A DNA stretch of 64,000 nucleotides, taken from positions 124,001 to 188,000 of the forward strand of contig NZ_QRAN01000003.1 of assembly GCF_003457605.1 (NCBI RefSeq). The letters are read 5' to 3'. Made by a program: the position numbers and the translations under genes. A model generated the notes under the pieces. The model was given only the letters and a program-made list of their open reading frames with translations. It was not told the DNA's origin and made no database searches. This stretch comes from Seongchinamella sediminis. Lineage in GTDB: Bacteria; Pseudomonadota; Gammaproteobacteria; Pseudomonadales; Halieaceae. Positions 49,430-58,092 of the stretch are shown here, piece by piece. Numbering within the stretch: the stretch's first letter is position 1; each line of letters begins with the position of its first letter.

Positions 49430-50131
49430 TCAGCGCGCGATTTCGCGTTCCACGTCGGCCTGCCAGTCCCCGGCAGCAAGAGCCGGCGCCGCATTGAGCT
49501 GGGCCATCATGCGCGGGTAGTGTTCCCTGAACACCGCCATGATGTCATCGAAGGGCAGGTCCGGGTACTCACCGCGATCGTTGAGGTACTCCATGTGGCG
49601 GTTACCCGCCTGGTCGAACTCGTGGTAAATGCTGTCCTCGCGGCCGTTGAACTCCAGCGGCCGCAGGCCAAACTTGTCGCACAGCGCCCGGTTGAAGGCC
49701 GGCGTGGCCTTGACCCAGCGACCTTCCAGGAAGATGGTGGTATAGCCGTGGAAGTAGAATATTTCGGTTTCCATGGACTCGCGCAAGCGCTCGGTAGAGA
49801 GGTGATTGCGCACGTCGGCGAAACCGAGCCGGGCGGGAATGCCGCTGGCGCGACACACGGCGGCCAGCAGCACCGCCTTGGGTACGCACCAGCCCTCGCC
49901 GGCGGCCAGGACCGCGGACGCACGAAAGGACGCTGGTTCGACACCCACCGCGTAGGGATTGTAGCGGATACCGTCGCGCACGGCGTAATAGAGCCACACC
50001 GCGCGGCTCAGGTCGTCGCCGGTACCGGCATGGTCGCGGGCGAAACGCTGGATCGCCGGCGCATCGGCGTCGATATAGAAGCTGGATTCCAGGAACGGCT
50101 CCACGGGTTCAAGCTCTGCTGTCGGTTGCAT
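49430..50131 (-). CDS. Transglutaminase-like domain protein
   Basis: A 233-residue protein with the transglutaminase-like core: LSRAVWLYYAVRDGIRYNPY, the nucleophile in GEGWCVPKAVLLAAVCRASGIPARLGFADV (shown as GEGWCVPKAV and CRASGIPARLGFADV), and His in YFHGYTTIFLEGRWVKATPAFN (YFHGYTTIFLEG, RWVKATPAFN). The usual Asp is replaced by the KATP form seen in this subfamily. I chose ATG 50131, six bases after GGGAG; an upstream extension would lie in the fabY 3' end. Substrate unknown. Confidence 0.82.
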   Translation of the reverse strand: MQPTAELEPVEPFLESSFYIDADAPAIQRFARDHAGTGDDLSRAVWLYYAVRDGIRYNPYAVGVEPASFRASAVLAAGEGWCVPKAVLLAAVCRASGIPARLGFADVRNHLSTERLRESMETEIFYFHGYTTIFLEGRWVKATPAFNRALCDKFGLRPLEFNGREDSIYHEFDQAGNRHMEYLNDRGEYPDLPFDDIMAVFREHYPRMMAQLNAAPALAAGDWQADVEREIAR

Positions 50132-50186
50132 TGACGACTCCCTGCTGAGGTCTGACCCCACAGTATACCCGCTCGTCCTGCTCGCT

Positions 50187-52028
50187 TCAGAACGGGTTTT
50201 CCAGGTCGAGGTTGACCTCGTAGCCGCCCACCCGGACTTTGCGCGCATCCAGTTCCACGTCGGCATCGCCGAGCACCCCATGGTCAAAGCGATACACCGG
50301 CTCGATGGTGCCGGCTATCATGCCCTCGTCGTAATCGGCCTGCGCCTGCACCACCGCCTCGTTGGCGGCCTGCCAGTCCTGCCACTGGCGGGCGCTGCAG
50401 CGCTTTTGCAGCAGGCTCATGGTCGCCGTGGGGCTGAGCAGGGTCGCCGAGGCGTTGTTGCCGCCAAAACCCTTGGAGTTCACTACCGCGTACTGGGCCC
50501 GCGCGGGGTCAAAGCGCCGGTGCTCCCTGCTGAAGGCCAGGTGCTCGGTGCGCACGTCGTCAGCCAGCGCATCGATGGTGGTAATGCCGGGAATCAGGCC
50601 GTGGTGCCACATGCTCAGGGTGGCGGTGACCTGGTCGCCGGAAGCGGCGCCCAGGGAGTGGCCGAGATAGCTCTTCAGCGCCACCACCGGCCAGCTGTCG
50701 ATGCCAAAGGCCGCGGCCGTGCGGCTGAGAATCTCCGACTCGGTCACCCGGTTCTGGGGGGTGCCGGTGCCGTGGGCCTGCACCAGGCCACCCTCGCGAA
50801 CCGCCTGTTCGCCGAGAATCGCGCGGACTGCGGCCACTGCCTTGGCCATGGTGATGTAGTTACCCACCCCCGGGCCGGAAATCGACTTCTTGTAGCCATC
50901 GGCGTTGACGAACACGTCGGTGGCCGCGCCATAAACCGTGGCGCCCAGTTCCAGCGCCAGGGCGTCATCCATCAGCACCACCATTTGCGCCGATTCGGCA
51001 ATGGTGAAACCGCAGTTATTGGCAAAGGGCCGGCAGGCCCGCCGATGGTCCAGCTTGTCCCCCGGGGCCAGGCCGTCCAGCTGTCGCAGTTCCTTGTCGG
51101 TGGCCAGCGCCCCCATCGCCGCGTAGCCCTCCATCACTTCGGCATTCACCGGCGCCTCGGCGGCACCGATAAAGGCCACCCGGGCCCGGCCGGCGCGAAT
51201 ATCGGCGATACCGTTTTTCAGGTTGTAGAGGAAAGAGGCACAGGCTCCGAGGGTGGCACCGGTAGAGCCCATCGCGCCCAGCACATAGGCATTGATAAAA
51301 TCCGAGGGCATCTCGGCCAGGCTCAGGGGGCAATACTTGGAGGTCACCCGCTTGCCGTTGTAACGGGCCTTGAGCATGCCGCCGGCGCCGTAGCTGTCCA
51401 GCTGCCCCATGGCACTGCCGGCGTAGACACTGATCATGTCCGCCGGTACCCGCTGCTGGATCATCTCCCAGTCCAGGCCCAGGTTCCCCAGCGCGTCGGA
51501 CGCGGCGCACACGGTCATTTGCAGGCCCCGGGGATGACTGCGCGAGGCGTAGAGTTTGCCCGGCTCATAGCCGGTGGGCAGCTGCCCGGCGGCCTTGACC
51601 TCGAACTCGCGGTTGGTGGGCAGCAGGAACTCCTGGTGGCCCTGGATATTCACGTTGACGTGGGTTACCGAGGTGGGGGTGACTTTCCAGCTGGGCGGAA
51701 TATCGTCCGGCAGGTGGCGGCGCTCGATGTCGAAATTGACCGGATGGCCGTTGCTCTCGGTGGGAAAACGCTGGTTCCAGAGTACGGAGTCAACGTCGAA
51801 GTGCTGGGTTTCGATACGCCGGATCAGCGTATGCTCCAGAATGTACTGTTCCTGCCCGGCGGGGTCGGCGAGCCCCATCATCCGTGCCAGGGCGGCCAGG
51901 GTGCGCTGCTGCTGGTCACGGTCCAGGGCCTCGTAGCCCATGCGGGCAAGCGCATGATGCCCGGAAGCGCGCCCGGCGCCATTGTATCCACCCAAACTGA
52001 CGATGACCGGTAAAGGCTGGCCCGACAT
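50187..52028 (-). CDS. fabY: Beta-ketoacyl-ACP synthase FabY type
   Basis: A 613-residue condensing enzyme starting SGQPLPVIVSLGGYNGAGRAS, longer than FabF/FabB (about 410). The catalytic Cys is in GATLGACASFLYNL and the histidines in VQAHGTGTPQNR and KSYLGHSLGAASGDQ. In Pseudomonas aeruginosa, FabY starts fatty acid synthesis from acetyl-CoA and malonyl-ACP in place of FabH. No fabH is present in this window. The start ATG 52028 was chosen over an upstream ATG in the promoter region. Confidence 0.8.
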   Translation of the reverse strand: MSGQPLPVIVSLGGYNGAGRASGHHALARMGYEALDRDQQQRTLAALARMMGLADPAGQEQYILEHTLIRRIETQHFDVDSVLWNQRFPTESNGHPVNFDIERRHLPDDIPPSWKVTPTSVTHVNVNIQGHQEFLLPTNREFEVKAAGQLPTGYEPGKLYASRSHPRGLQMTVCAASDALGNLGLDWEMIQQRVPADMISVYAGSAMGQLDSYGAGGMLKARYNGKRVTSKYCPLSLAEMPSDFINAYVLGAMGSTGATLGACASFLYNLKNGIADIRAGRARVAFIGAAEAPVNAEVMEGYAAMGALATDKELRQLDGLAPGDKLDHRRACRPFANNCGFTIAESAQMVVLMDDALALELGATVYGAATDVFVNADGYKKSISGPGVGNYITMAKAVAAVRAILGEQAVREGGLVQAHGTGTPQNRVTESEILSRTAAAFGIDSWPVVALKSYLGHSLGAASGDQVTATLSMWHHGLIPGITTIDALADDVRTEHLAFSREHRRFDPARAQYAVVNSKGFGGNNASATLLSPTATMSLLQKRCSARQWQDWQAANEAVVQAQADYDEGMIAGTIEPVYRFDHGVLGDADVELDARKVRVGGYEVNLDLENPF

Positions 52029-52041
52029 GATAAAAACTCCG

Positions 52042-52065
52042 CTGCTGTGCGACTGATCACAGCAG
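52042..52065 (-). repeat. Hairpin in the fabY leader
   Basis: CTGCTGTG/CACAGCAG, an 8-bp stem with an 8-nt loop, ending 14 bases before the fabY start and close to its CGGAG ribosome binding site. Confidence 0.5.
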
Positions 52066-52093
52066 TGTACGGGCAGGCAGCGCAGGAATTTAT

Positions 52094-52112
52094 AGTATAT
52101 CTGCCATATACT
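52094..52112. promoter_or_regulatory. Palindromic operator between fabY and the GlxA-type regulator
   Basis: AGTATATCTGCCATATACT: 7-bp perfect arms around CTGCC. Each arm carries a TATACT -10-like hexamer on one strand, so the site overlaps both divergent promoters. Confidence 0.55.
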
Positions 52113-52137
52113 GTGGTTTTTAAGACAGGCAACGCCC

Positions 52138-53130
52138 ATGTACCAGATTGCCGCCCTGCTCTACCCCCGGGCCCTGGCCACCAGTATCACCCTGCCGCTG
52201 GAAATCCTCCACGCCGCCGGGCAGATCGCCCGGGTGAAATCCCGGCTCAGTCCCGGTGTCCGTCACACCCTGGCCGCGGCCACCGGTGCGCCGGTGACCC
52301 TGTTCGGCGGCCTGACCCTGAGCCCGGACAGCAGTTACCGGGAATTGCCGGCGCTGGACCTGCTGATCATCCCGGCGATCTGGCGCAATCCCGCAGCGGC
52401 GATCAACAGCACCCGGAAGTGGCTGCCCGAGCTGGCCCGGATCGCCGCCAGCGGCACCCGGGTCTGCGCGGTGGGCACCGGTACCTGCCTGCTGGCCGAG
52501 GCCGGGCTGCTGGACGGCAAGCCCGCCACCACCCACTGGAACTACCTCGAGCGCTTTGCCCGGGACTACCCCGGGGTACAACTGAAGAGCCGTCACCTGA
52601 TTACCCAGAGCGACAATATCTACTGTGTCGGCAGCGTCAATTCCATCGCCGACCTGATGGTCCACGTGGTCGAGGACTGGTACGGCAGCGGGGTCGCCCG
52701 GGCGGTGGAAAACCAGTTCTCACCGGAAATCCGCCGCCCTTTCCGCGCCGCCGCCTTCCAGACCGAGGGCGTGCAGAGTCACCACGACGAAACCGTGCTG
52801 GAAGCGCAGCAGTGGTTTCAGGACCGGCTGGCGGGCAGGCCCACGGTACAGGCAGCCGCCAGCGAGCTGGGCATCAGCGCCCGCACCCTCAATCGCCGCT
52901 TCCGCCAGGCCACCGGACTGTCCCCCCAGGCCTGGTTGCAGCGACTGCGGGTGCAACAGGCCCGGGAACTGTTACGCCACAGCAACCTGTCGCTGGCGGA
53001 AGTCGCCTGGCAGGTGGGCCTGCAGGATGTCAGTCACTTCGGCAAGCTGTTCCGGGAGCAGGTGGGCATGACCCCCGGCGCCTACCGGGAAGCGGTTCGC
53101 GGCAAGCTGTTCGCCACTGAGCGCGCTTGA
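52138..53130 (+). CDS. GlxA-family AraC-type transcriptional regulator
   Basis: A 330-residue regulator with an N-terminal DJ-1/PfpI-like domain (about 1-180, VCAVGTGTCLLAEAGLLDG at the nucleophile-elbow position) and a C-terminal AraC helix-turn-helix pair (about 225-325, AASELGISARTLNRRFRQATG and EVAWQVGLQDVSHFGKLFRE). It is divergent from fabY with a shared operator-like palindrome, so fabY and itself are natural candidate targets. Confidence 0.88.
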   Translation: MYQIAALLYPRALATSITLPLEILHAAGQIARVKSRLSPGVRHTLAAATGAPVTLFGGLTLSPDSSYRELPALDLLIIPAIWRNPAAAINSTRKWLPELARIAASGTRVCAVGTGTCLLAEAGLLDGKPATTHWNYLERFARDYPGVQLKSRHLITQSDNIYCVGSVNSIADLMVHVVEDWYGSGVARAVENQFSPEIRRPFRAAAFQTEGVQSHHDETVLEAQQWFQDRLAGRPTVQAAASELGISARTLNRRFRQATGLSPQAWLQRLRVQQARELLRHSNLSLAEVAWQVGLQDVSHFGKLFREQVGMTPGAYREAVRGKLFATERA

Positions 53131-53137
53131 GGAAAAC

Positions 53138-53168
53138 AGGCGCCTGTGGCTAAATGGGCGCCCTTTTT
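53138..53168 (+). terminator. Intrinsic terminator after the GlxA-type regulator
   Basis: GGCGCC-N12-GGCGCC stem followed by CTTTTT, eight bases past the stop codon and 22 bases before the thiolase start. Confidence 0.55.
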
Positions 53169-53189
53169 CAAGCCTTACCCCGGAATATT

Positions 53190-54374
53190 ATGAGCCAGGA
53201 AACCGTAGTCATTGTCGATGGCGCCCGCACCCCCATGGGCGGCCTGCAGGGCAGCCTCGCCGCTGTGCCCGCCCCCGAGCTCGCCGCGACCGCGGTTGCC
53301 GCGACCCTGGAGCGCAGCGGTGTCGAAGCCAGCGCCGTGGACGAGGTCTTCATGGGCTGCGTGCTCCCCGCCGGGCTCAAGCAATGTCCCGCCCGGCAGG
53401 CGGCAATCGGCGCCGGTATTCCCGTTGCCGCCGGCGCGGTGACCGTCAACAAGGCCTGCGGTTCCGGTATGCAGGCAACAATCTACGGCTACGACTCCAT
53501 CCTTGCCGGCACCAACAAGGTGGTAATCAGCGGCGGCATGGAAAGCATGAGCAACGCCCCGCACCTGCTGCCTCCGGGCTCCCGCGCCGGCCTGCGCACC
53601 GGCCACGGCCAGATTTTCGATCACATGTTCCTGGATGGTCTGGAAGACGCCTACACCGGCCGTGCCATGGGCAGCTTCGCCCAGGAAACCGCCGACGCAA
53701 GAGGCCTGACCCGGGAGCAGATGGACGCCTTCGCCGTCGAGTCCCTGACCCGCGCCAAGCGCGCCATCGAGGACGGCTCACTCAAGGCGGAGACTGCGCC
53801 GGTCACCGTGCGCACCCGCAAGGGCGAGACCGTCGTGGCAGACGACGAGCAGCCGCACAAGGCCGCTATCGACAAGATCCCCAGCCTGCGTCCCGCCTTC
53901 GCCAAAGACGGTACCATTACCGCCGCCAACGCCAGTTCCATTTCCGACGGCGCCTCGGCGCTGATGCTGATGGCCGGCAGTGAAGCCAGCGCCCGCGGCC
54001 TGAGCCCCATGGCGACCATGGTCGGCCATGCCCGCCACAGCCAGGCCCCCGGCGAATTCACCATCGCCCCCATCGGCGCCATCAACAAGCTGCTCGACAA
54101 AACCGGCTGGAGCGTCGCCGACGTGGACCTGTTCGAGATCAACGAGGCCTTCGCCATGGTGACCATGCTGGCCATTGACGAGCTCGGCCTGGATCACGCC
54201 AGGGTCAATATCCATGGCGGCGCCTGCGCCCAGGGCCATCCCATTGGCTCCACCGGCTCCCGCATCATCGTCAGCCTGATGTACGCGCTGCGGAAACTGG
54301 GCAAGAAACGCGGCATTGCCGCCCTGTGCATCGGCGGTGGTGAAGCCACCGCTGTCGCTATCGAACTCAACTAA
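53190..54374 (+). CDS. Acetyl-CoA C-acyltransferase (thiolase)
   Basis: A 394-residue thiolase for beta-oxidation or acetoacetyl-CoA metabolism. Catalytic Cys90 (VNKACGSGMQA), His in QGHPIGSTGSR, and Cys in LCIGGGEA are all present. The ATG at 53190 gives the usual start MSQETVVIVDGARTP; a longer frame overlaps the terminator. It is 12 bp before ribBX. Confidence 0.92.
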   Translation: MSQETVVIVDGARTPMGGLQGSLAAVPAPELAATAVAATLERSGVEASAVDEVFMGCVLPAGLKQCPARQAAIGAGIPVAAGAVTVNKACGSGMQATIYGYDSILAGTNKVVISGGMESMSNAPHLLPPGSRAGLRTGHGQIFDHMFLDGLEDAYTGRAMGSFAQETADARGLTREQMDAFAVESLTRAKRAIEDGSLKAETAPVTVRTRKGETVVADDEQPHKAAIDKIPSLRPAFAKDGTITAANASSISDGASALMLMAGSEASARGLSPMATMVGHARHSQAPGEFTIAPIGAINKLLDKTGWSVADVDLFEINEAFAMVTMLAIDELGLDHARVNIHGGACAQGHPIGSTGSRIIVSLMYALRKLGKKRGIAALCIGGGEATAVAIELN

Positions 54375-54386
54375 AAGGTAACGGCC

Positions 54387-55499
54387 ATGGCCCTGTCCAG
54401 CGTACCGGACATTCTCGACGACATCCGCGCCGGCAAAATGGTCATCCTCATGGATGACGAGGACCGCGAAAACGAGGGTGACCTGATTGTTGCCGCCGAG
54501 GCAGTGACGCCGGAGATCATCACCTTCTTCTCCAGCGAGGCCTGCGGCCTGATCTGCATGCCCATCACGGAAGAGCGGGCCCGCCAGCTGCAGCTGCCGC
54601 TGATGGTGCGCGACAACCGCTCGCAGCACGAAACCAACTTCACCGTGTCCATCGATGCGGCCGAGAAAAAGGGTCCCGGCATCAGCTCGCTGCAGCGCGC
54701 CCACACCGCACTGACCGCGGTGGCGGCCAATGCCAAACCCTCGGACATCAACCAGCCGGGGCATATTTTCCCGCTGGTGGCCAAACCCGGCGGCGTCTTG
54801 CGCCGGGCCGGTCACACCGAAGCCGGGGTCGACCTCGCGCGCATGGCCGGTTTCGAACCGGCGGCCCTGATCGTGGAAATCATGAACGAGGACGGCACCA
54901 TGGCGCGCCGCCCCGAGCTTGAAGTGTTTGCCGAGAAGCACGGCCTGCGCATGGGCACCATCGCCGACCTGATCGAGTACCGGGCCCTGCACGAGCAATC
55001 GGTGGAGTTGAGAAATTCCAAAACCGTGGACACCGAGTTCGGCCAGTTCCAGCTGCACACCTTTCTCGACCTGATTGACGATACCGTGCACTACGCCATG
55101 ACCTGCGGCGATATCGACGAGTCCGAGGATGTGCTGGTGCGGGTGCAGTCCCTGAACACCCTGCGCGATGTGCTGGCGACGCGTATCGAGGGCTCTGAAG
55201 GCTGGTCCTACCGCCGGGCCATGGCGGCGGTTGCCGCCGAGGGTAAGGGTGCGGTGGTGCTGATTGGCCAGGAGACCACCCCGGAACAGGCGCTGGCGGA
55301 AGTCGTGCAGTTCCCCGAACCACCCGTTGTGCCCGGCCCCGCCGATTCCACCGGGCAACAGAACTACCGGGTGATCGGCACCGGCTCACAAATCCTCAAG
55401 CGCCTGGGCGTGGGCAAGATGCGGCTGATGTCGGCGCCCATACACTTCAACGCCCTCTCCGGTTTCAACCTGGAAGTGACCGACTTCATCGAGCCCTGA
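54387..55499 (+). CDS. ribB: 3,4-dihydroxy-2-butanone-4-phosphate synthase fused to a degenerate GTP cyclohydrolase II domain (RibBX type)
   Basis: Riboflavin pathway enzyme of 370 residues. The N-terminal RibB domain is intact: ILMDDEDRENEGDLIVAAE, CMPIT, GHIFPLVAKPGGVLRRAGHTEAGVDLA (shown as GHIFPLVAKPGG and RRAGHTEAGVDLA). The C-terminal half has the GTP cyclohydrolase II outline, but where the zinc cysteines belong it reads DVLVRVQSLNTLRDVLATR, without Cys. Such hybrids are described in Proteobacteria as RibBX. The C-terminal domain probably lacks RibA activity, so a separate ribA should exist. Confidence 0.9.
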   Translation: MALSSVPDILDDIRAGKMVILMDDEDRENEGDLIVAAEAVTPEIITFFSSEACGLICMPITEERARQLQLPLMVRDNRSQHETNFTVSIDAAEKKGPGISSLQRAHTALTAVAANAKPSDINQPGHIFPLVAKPGGVLRRAGHTEAGVDLARMAGFEPAALIVEIMNEDGTMARRPELEVFAEKHGLRMGTIADLIEYRALHEQSVELRNSKTVDTEFGQFQLHTFLDLIDDTVHYAMTCGDIDESEDVLVRVQSLNTLRDVLATRIEGSEGWSYRRAMAAVAAEGKGAVVLIGQETTPEQALAEVVQFPEPPVVPGPADSTGQQNYRVIGTGSQILKRLGVGKMRLMSAPIHFNALSGFNLEVTDFIEP

Positions 55500-55514
55500 C
55501 CGGGGCTCCGCTGC

Positions 55515-57971
55515 TTATTCCTCGATAGTTGCCCGCCGGATTTCCTGGGCGTCGCGGTCGATCTCACAGAACGGCATATCGATCCAGCCGCTCTCGGAGT
55601 ACAGGCGCGTTGCGTCGGCGTAGTGCGGCGAGGCGGGGTCGGTCGACTGCGAATAGGTGAGCACCGCATTGGCGTCGGGACAGTCGCTTTCATCCCAGCT
55701 CACCGCCTGGATGTAACTGTTGCCGGCGCGCACATTGGAATAACCCTCGCCCTCGACGAAGCCCGCGCTGATCACGCTGAACAGCATGGACCCGGAACCG
55801 CCGGGAATCGGGATACGCTCGCCATTCTTCTCCACAAACTGTACCTCGCCCCAGGGTGCATCCAGGGCGATGCCGTTGTCCTCGAACAGCGCGACCGCGT
55901 CCGCCAGCCCCTGGCGCACAGTTTCCACCAGAGCCTCATTACCGGTATTCAGGGTGTTGGGGGTGTTCACCGGGTCGGTGGCATCGAAGGGCACCGCCCA
56001 CAGATTGCCCTGGCTGCCTATACGCTGCCACAGCTCGTAGAAGATATGGCCGCCGACACTGTCGATCTGGTGGCGCTTGTCCCAGGCCGCCAGCACCTCG
56101 CAGGCCTGGGCCATGGTGGCATCGGAGGCGCCGTAGGGCGACCAGTCGCCGACCGCCTCGCAGATTGCGACCACGTCGTCATTGACCAGCTCCGCCGCGT
56201 GGTTGCGCGCCGAGGTCAGGATATCGCGCACCTGCTGGTTGCCCAGGCCGTCGCCGTCGACATCATCCTCACCGGCCAGGCGCTGTTCGGCCTGCACGAA
56301 GGTAAGGCGGGTGCGAATGGTCTGCGGGTATTCCTCGGGGCCTATGGCCCGGCTAAACCCGGTGAGCAGGTTGCGCGGGTTCGGCAACCAGTAGCTGTCG
56401 TTGGCGTTGGCCGCATAATCGGTGGTGCGCAGTTTCGGCAGCTTGTCAAAACCCAGCACGTTCTCCGGCGCGCCCTCATCGTTACCCAGCTGGCAGTCCG
56501 GGTCTGAACCGTCCAGCGTCACGATACCGGCCACCGCCAGGATGGGCGTGGCAATGGGGCCGCGCACGCAGCTGTCGATCAGCTGCTGCGAGGCATTGGG
56601 CACGGTCGAGATGTCGCCGTAAAAACCCTCGCCGCTGCGATCGGCGGCGATGGTGTTCACCCAGGGAATTCCAATGGTTCTGGTGGCCTCGAGAATGTCG
56701 TCCAGGCTCTCGGCCTGGCCAAAGTTAATCCAGTTTTCCAGGCCGCGCAGGTTTTCCTGGTTGACGTCGTTGAAGGCGAAGATGGTGCCATTGAAGGTGG
56801 GCCAGCCACCGAATGCCGCCAGCTGGTTGCCGAGGTCGGCGATGGTGCCGAACTGGCTCTGGTAGAAGGTGTGCTCCACGGTCTGGCCCTCGCCGTCCAC
56901 AGCACTGACGGTAACCGGCTCGAGATCAACCAGCTCATCCCCGAAATAGTACTGCAGGGGGTTGTCGGGATTGATTTCCAGCTCATGCAGGGTGAAGCGG
57001 CGCGCGGTGGATACGGTATGGCTCCAGGCCGTATCCTTGTTGAAGCCGATGTTGGCCAGCGGGATGCCGAACAGCCCCGCGCCCATCACATCGTATTCAC
57101 CGGGAATGGTGTAGTGGGCCATGAAGAAACGGTTGATGCCCTGCCAGGGAAAATGCGGGTTGCCGTAAAGCACACCACTGTCGATACCGGCGGCGTCCCG
57201 GCCTATGCCGTAGGCGTTGCTGCCCAGCACCTCGGTGGCGGGAAAGCCAAAACCGGCCAGCAGTTGCTCGGGCGAAGTGGCGGCAATCTGGGCCAGGGCC
57301 TGTTCCCGCAGCGGCGCGGACACCGGCGCCAGCGCGGCAACGCTGTCAGCCGGGGGTACCGCCGCCACCAGTTCCCGGTGGAAGGGATCGGCGGAGGCCC
57401 GGAGGATGGTCTTGTGGCCGGACTTCAGGGCGTCTTCCAGCGTCACGGGCCTGACCCAGGCCGCACCGCGGCAACCCTCCTCGCCTTCGGCCAGGTTGTC
57501 GACACCGGTCTCATCCAGGTAGCGGGAAATCCCGGCGGCGTAGCCGGCAAACAGGGCCAGGCCCCGCTCGCTCATCTGGGCCTTGACCCGCTCGATAGCC
57601 TCGTCCGTGTTGTAAAGTTTCATCACGAAGTCGAATTCGAGGTTGCCATCCTCGCCCAGGTACTGCGCCGACTGGCCATTGGCCCGCACCACGTCGCGCA
57701 TGTAGGTACAGAAATTCTGCTCGGCAAAGGCGTAGCCGGCGCCGTAACCCAGGCCACCCCAGTCCTCCGCGTTGATATGCGGAATACCGTACTCGGTCCA
57801 GACGATGTCCGCCCGGTAGGTCAGCTCCGGTTCCGGTGGTTCTACCGGCGGGTCCACGGGACCGGGGCGATCCGAATCCGAGGAGTCACTGCAGGCGACG
57901 ACGGCAAGAGAAAAAAGGGCGATCAATGGCAGCCGGAGGCTGCCGGAAAGGGAACGGCTCAAGGTAGGCAC
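55515..57971 (-). CDS. Penicillin acylase family protein, lipoprotein
   Basis: An N-terminal nucleophile hydrolase that cleaves amide bonds; family members include penicillin and acyl-homoserine-lactone acylases. The 818-residue precursor has a lipoprotein signal (SLAVVAC, Cys27), an Asp/Ser/Pro-rich spacer, an alpha-subunit region, and the Gly250-Ser251 autoprocessing site (VLGSNAYGIG) that exposes Ser251 of the beta subunit. It then has SGVLYGNPHFPWQG. The lipid anchor is unusual, as most family members are periplasmic. Substrate not predictable. Confidence 0.88.
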   Translation of the reverse strand: MPTLSRSLSGSLRLPLIALFSLAVVACSDSSDSDRPGPVDPPVEPPEPELTYRADIVWTEYGIPHINAEDWGGLGYGAGYAFAEQNFCTYMRDVVRANGQSAQYLGEDGNLEFDFVMKLYNTDEAIERVKAQMSERGLALFAGYAAGISRYLDETGVDNLAEGEEGCRGAAWVRPVTLEDALKSGHKTILRASADPFHRELVAAVPPADSVAALAPVSAPLREQALAQIAATSPEQLLAGFGFPATEVLGSNAYGIGRDAAGIDSGVLYGNPHFPWQGINRFFMAHYTIPGEYDVMGAGLFGIPLANIGFNKDTAWSHTVSTARRFTLHELEINPDNPLQYYFGDELVDLEPVTVSAVDGEGQTVEHTFYQSQFGTIADLGNQLAAFGGWPTFNGTIFAFNDVNQENLRGLENWINFGQAESLDDILEATRTIGIPWVNTIAADRSGEGFYGDISTVPNASQQLIDSCVRGPIATPILAVAGIVTLDGSDPDCQLGNDEGAPENVLGFDKLPKLRTTDYAANANDSYWLPNPRNLLTGFSRAIGPEEYPQTIRTRLTFVQAEQRLAGEDDVDGDGLGNQQVRDILTSARNHAAELVNDDVVAICEAVGDWSPYGASDATMAQACEVLAAWDKRHQIDSVGGHIFYELWQRIGSQGNLWAVPFDATDPVNTPNTLNTGNEALVETVRQGLADAVALFEDNGIALDAPWGEVQFVEKNGERIPIPGGSGSMLFSVISAGFVEGEGYSNVRAGNSYIQAVSWDESDCPDANAVLTYSQSTDPASPHYADATRLYSESGWIDMPFCEIDRDAQEIRRATIEE

Positions 57972-58092
57972 CTGTATTTATTAATGTAAATCGTTATTGC
58001 CGGCATTCTACCCCGCCAGCCGCCGCATTCCTACTCGCGACGGCAAGCAGCACCAGTCCAATCCGGCCACCAGCGGGTATATTGTGGCCAGC

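Noticed and set aside
50280-52013. 577-codon frame antisense to fabY
   Set aside because: FabY carries intact catalytic motifs on the other strand; the antisense product has no recognisable motif.
53778-55358. 526-codon antisense frame across thiolase and ribB
   Set aside because: It spans two clear genes on the other strand and is a composition artefact.
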